Positions 7,173-7,563 of a DNA stretch of 7,563 nt are shown one piece after another. Numbering within the stretch: position 1 is the stretch's first letter; every line of letters starts with the position of its first letter. Source of the stretch: Kiritimatiellia bacterium (GTDB lineage Bacteria; Verrucomicrobiota; Kiritimatiellia; RFP12; UBA3636); the NCBI GenBank assembly GCA_017413145.1, contig JAFPUX010000146.1, positions 1 through 7,563 on the forward strand, given 5' to 3'. The position numbers were made by a program, and so were the translations under genes. A model generated the notes under the pieces. It saw only the letters and a program-made list of their open reading frames with translations. It had not been told where the DNA came from and made no database searches.

Positions 7173-7563
7173 ACCTTTCCCTCGAACAGATCTTCTACGG
7201 CCGCGGGGAACGCGGCTACGGCGTCCTCGGCGCGTCGCCCGGCGGCCGGCCGCTGGCGCCGCGCGTGGAGGCTCTCTGCAATGCGGTCGGGACGCCCGAC
7301 GCCGACTGGGACGGCGAACCGTTCCTGCTCTCCGTGCCCGAAGGCGGCCGCGTCGTCATGCTGTGCGGCCGCCGCGGCGCGCCGGACTCGATGGGCCGCG
7401 GGACGCTCTTCTTCCACGCGCTCGCCGCCGCGAAAGAAGATCTCGCCGCCGCCGGGGCGGACGCCTTCTCGCTGTTCGCGGACGGGGCGTTCGCGGACCG
7501 GCTCGCGGGCGGCGCCGTCGAGCCGGCGCGAATCGCTTTCGAGCCCGCCGGGGACGGCTCCGC
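7169..7563 (+). CDS. GAP1-N-like GTPase-associated protein (N-terminal fragment, cut by window edge)
   Basis: The first 131 residues are present and the frame is open to the right edge. The N-terminus has LEQIFYGRGERGYGVLGASPG, then a hydrophobic strand (PFLLSVPEGG), VVMLCGRRGAPDSMGR, and GTLFFHALAAAKEDL. The order of a YG followed by a gly-tyr and a small-SPG turn, then an R/G-rich turn leading to FxHAL, resembles what I recall of GAP1-N domains. These N-terminal domains of GTPase-associated protein 1 are encoded next to TRAFAC or double-GTPase genes in predicted NTP-dependent conflict systems. The assignment is by eye and supported by context, because the gene starts inside the stop of a GTPase-like gene. 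No signal peptide or membrane helix is seen, so it is probably cytoplasmic, on the same side as the GTPase domain. Any GAP1 middle or C-terminal domains would lie beyond the window. The coding call is firm; the family call is moderate. Confidence 0.7.
   Translation, partial: MNLSLEQIFYGRGERGYGVLGASPGGRPLAPRVEALCNAVGTPDADWDGEPFLLSVPEGGRVVMLCGRRGAPDSMGRGTLFFHALAAAKEDLAAAGADAFSLFADGAFADRLAGGAVEPARIAFEPAGDGS

Noticed and set aside
1..7563. CRISPR array, tRNA/rRNA genes, insertion sequences or attachment sites
   Set aside because: No spaced direct repeats, tRNA-like folds, transposase motifs or terminal inverted repeats were seen by eye; nearly all bases are coding.

Overview
The window is a visibly GC-rich, tightly packed stretch of bacterial DNA with every gene on the + strand. 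Codon usage is even across the genes. Starts are ATG or GTG with Shine-Dalgarno sites, and spacing inside the main cluster runs from 22 bases down to a 4-base overlap. Nothing here fixes the taxon. Large FHA, ABC and GTPase proteins of unclear role in a GC-rich genome would suit a Planctomycetes-Verrucomicrobia-Chlamydiae type lineage (for example Kiritimatiellota or Lentisphaerota), but that is a low-confidence inference.

Bases 1-700 hold the C-terminal part of a ZnuA/TroA-type zinc-binding protein of a metal ABC importer. It is followed by a compact boundary: a GC hairpin with a T-run (717-740) that looks like an intrinsic terminator, then four bases later a sigma70-like promoter with an extended -10 (744-772), then a short leader containing a 7-bp GC hairpin (784-802). 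This separates the zinc gene from what follows.

From 830 to the right edge lies an apparent four-gene operon: (1) an unrecognised protein with an N-terminal membrane anchor and a probable periplasmic body (830-2173); (2) a single polypeptide joining an FHA phosphopeptide-recognition domain, an ABC ATPase and a six-helix ABCG-like membrane domain (2183-4243); (3) a 968-residue protein with an N-terminal GTPase-like P-loop domain, one membrane helix and a large, probably periplasmic helical region ending in a beta-rich domain (4266-7172); (4) the start of a protein resembling the N-terminal domain of GTPase-associated protein 1 (GAP1-N), cut by the window edge and overlapping gene 3 by ATGA (7169-7563).

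The likely theme is an envelope-spanning, NTP-driven module. Phosphorylation signals could be read by the FHA domain, ATP and GTP would be used on the cytoplasmic face, and two single-pass proteins would reach into the periplasm. The pairing of a GTPase with a GAP1-like protein recalls the GTPase-associated systems predicted by comparative genomics. The FHA-ABC transporter and the two single-pass periplasmic proteins are the less expected additions. No kinase, phosphatase, effector or von Willebrand A protein is visible here; these would have to lie to the right of the window.
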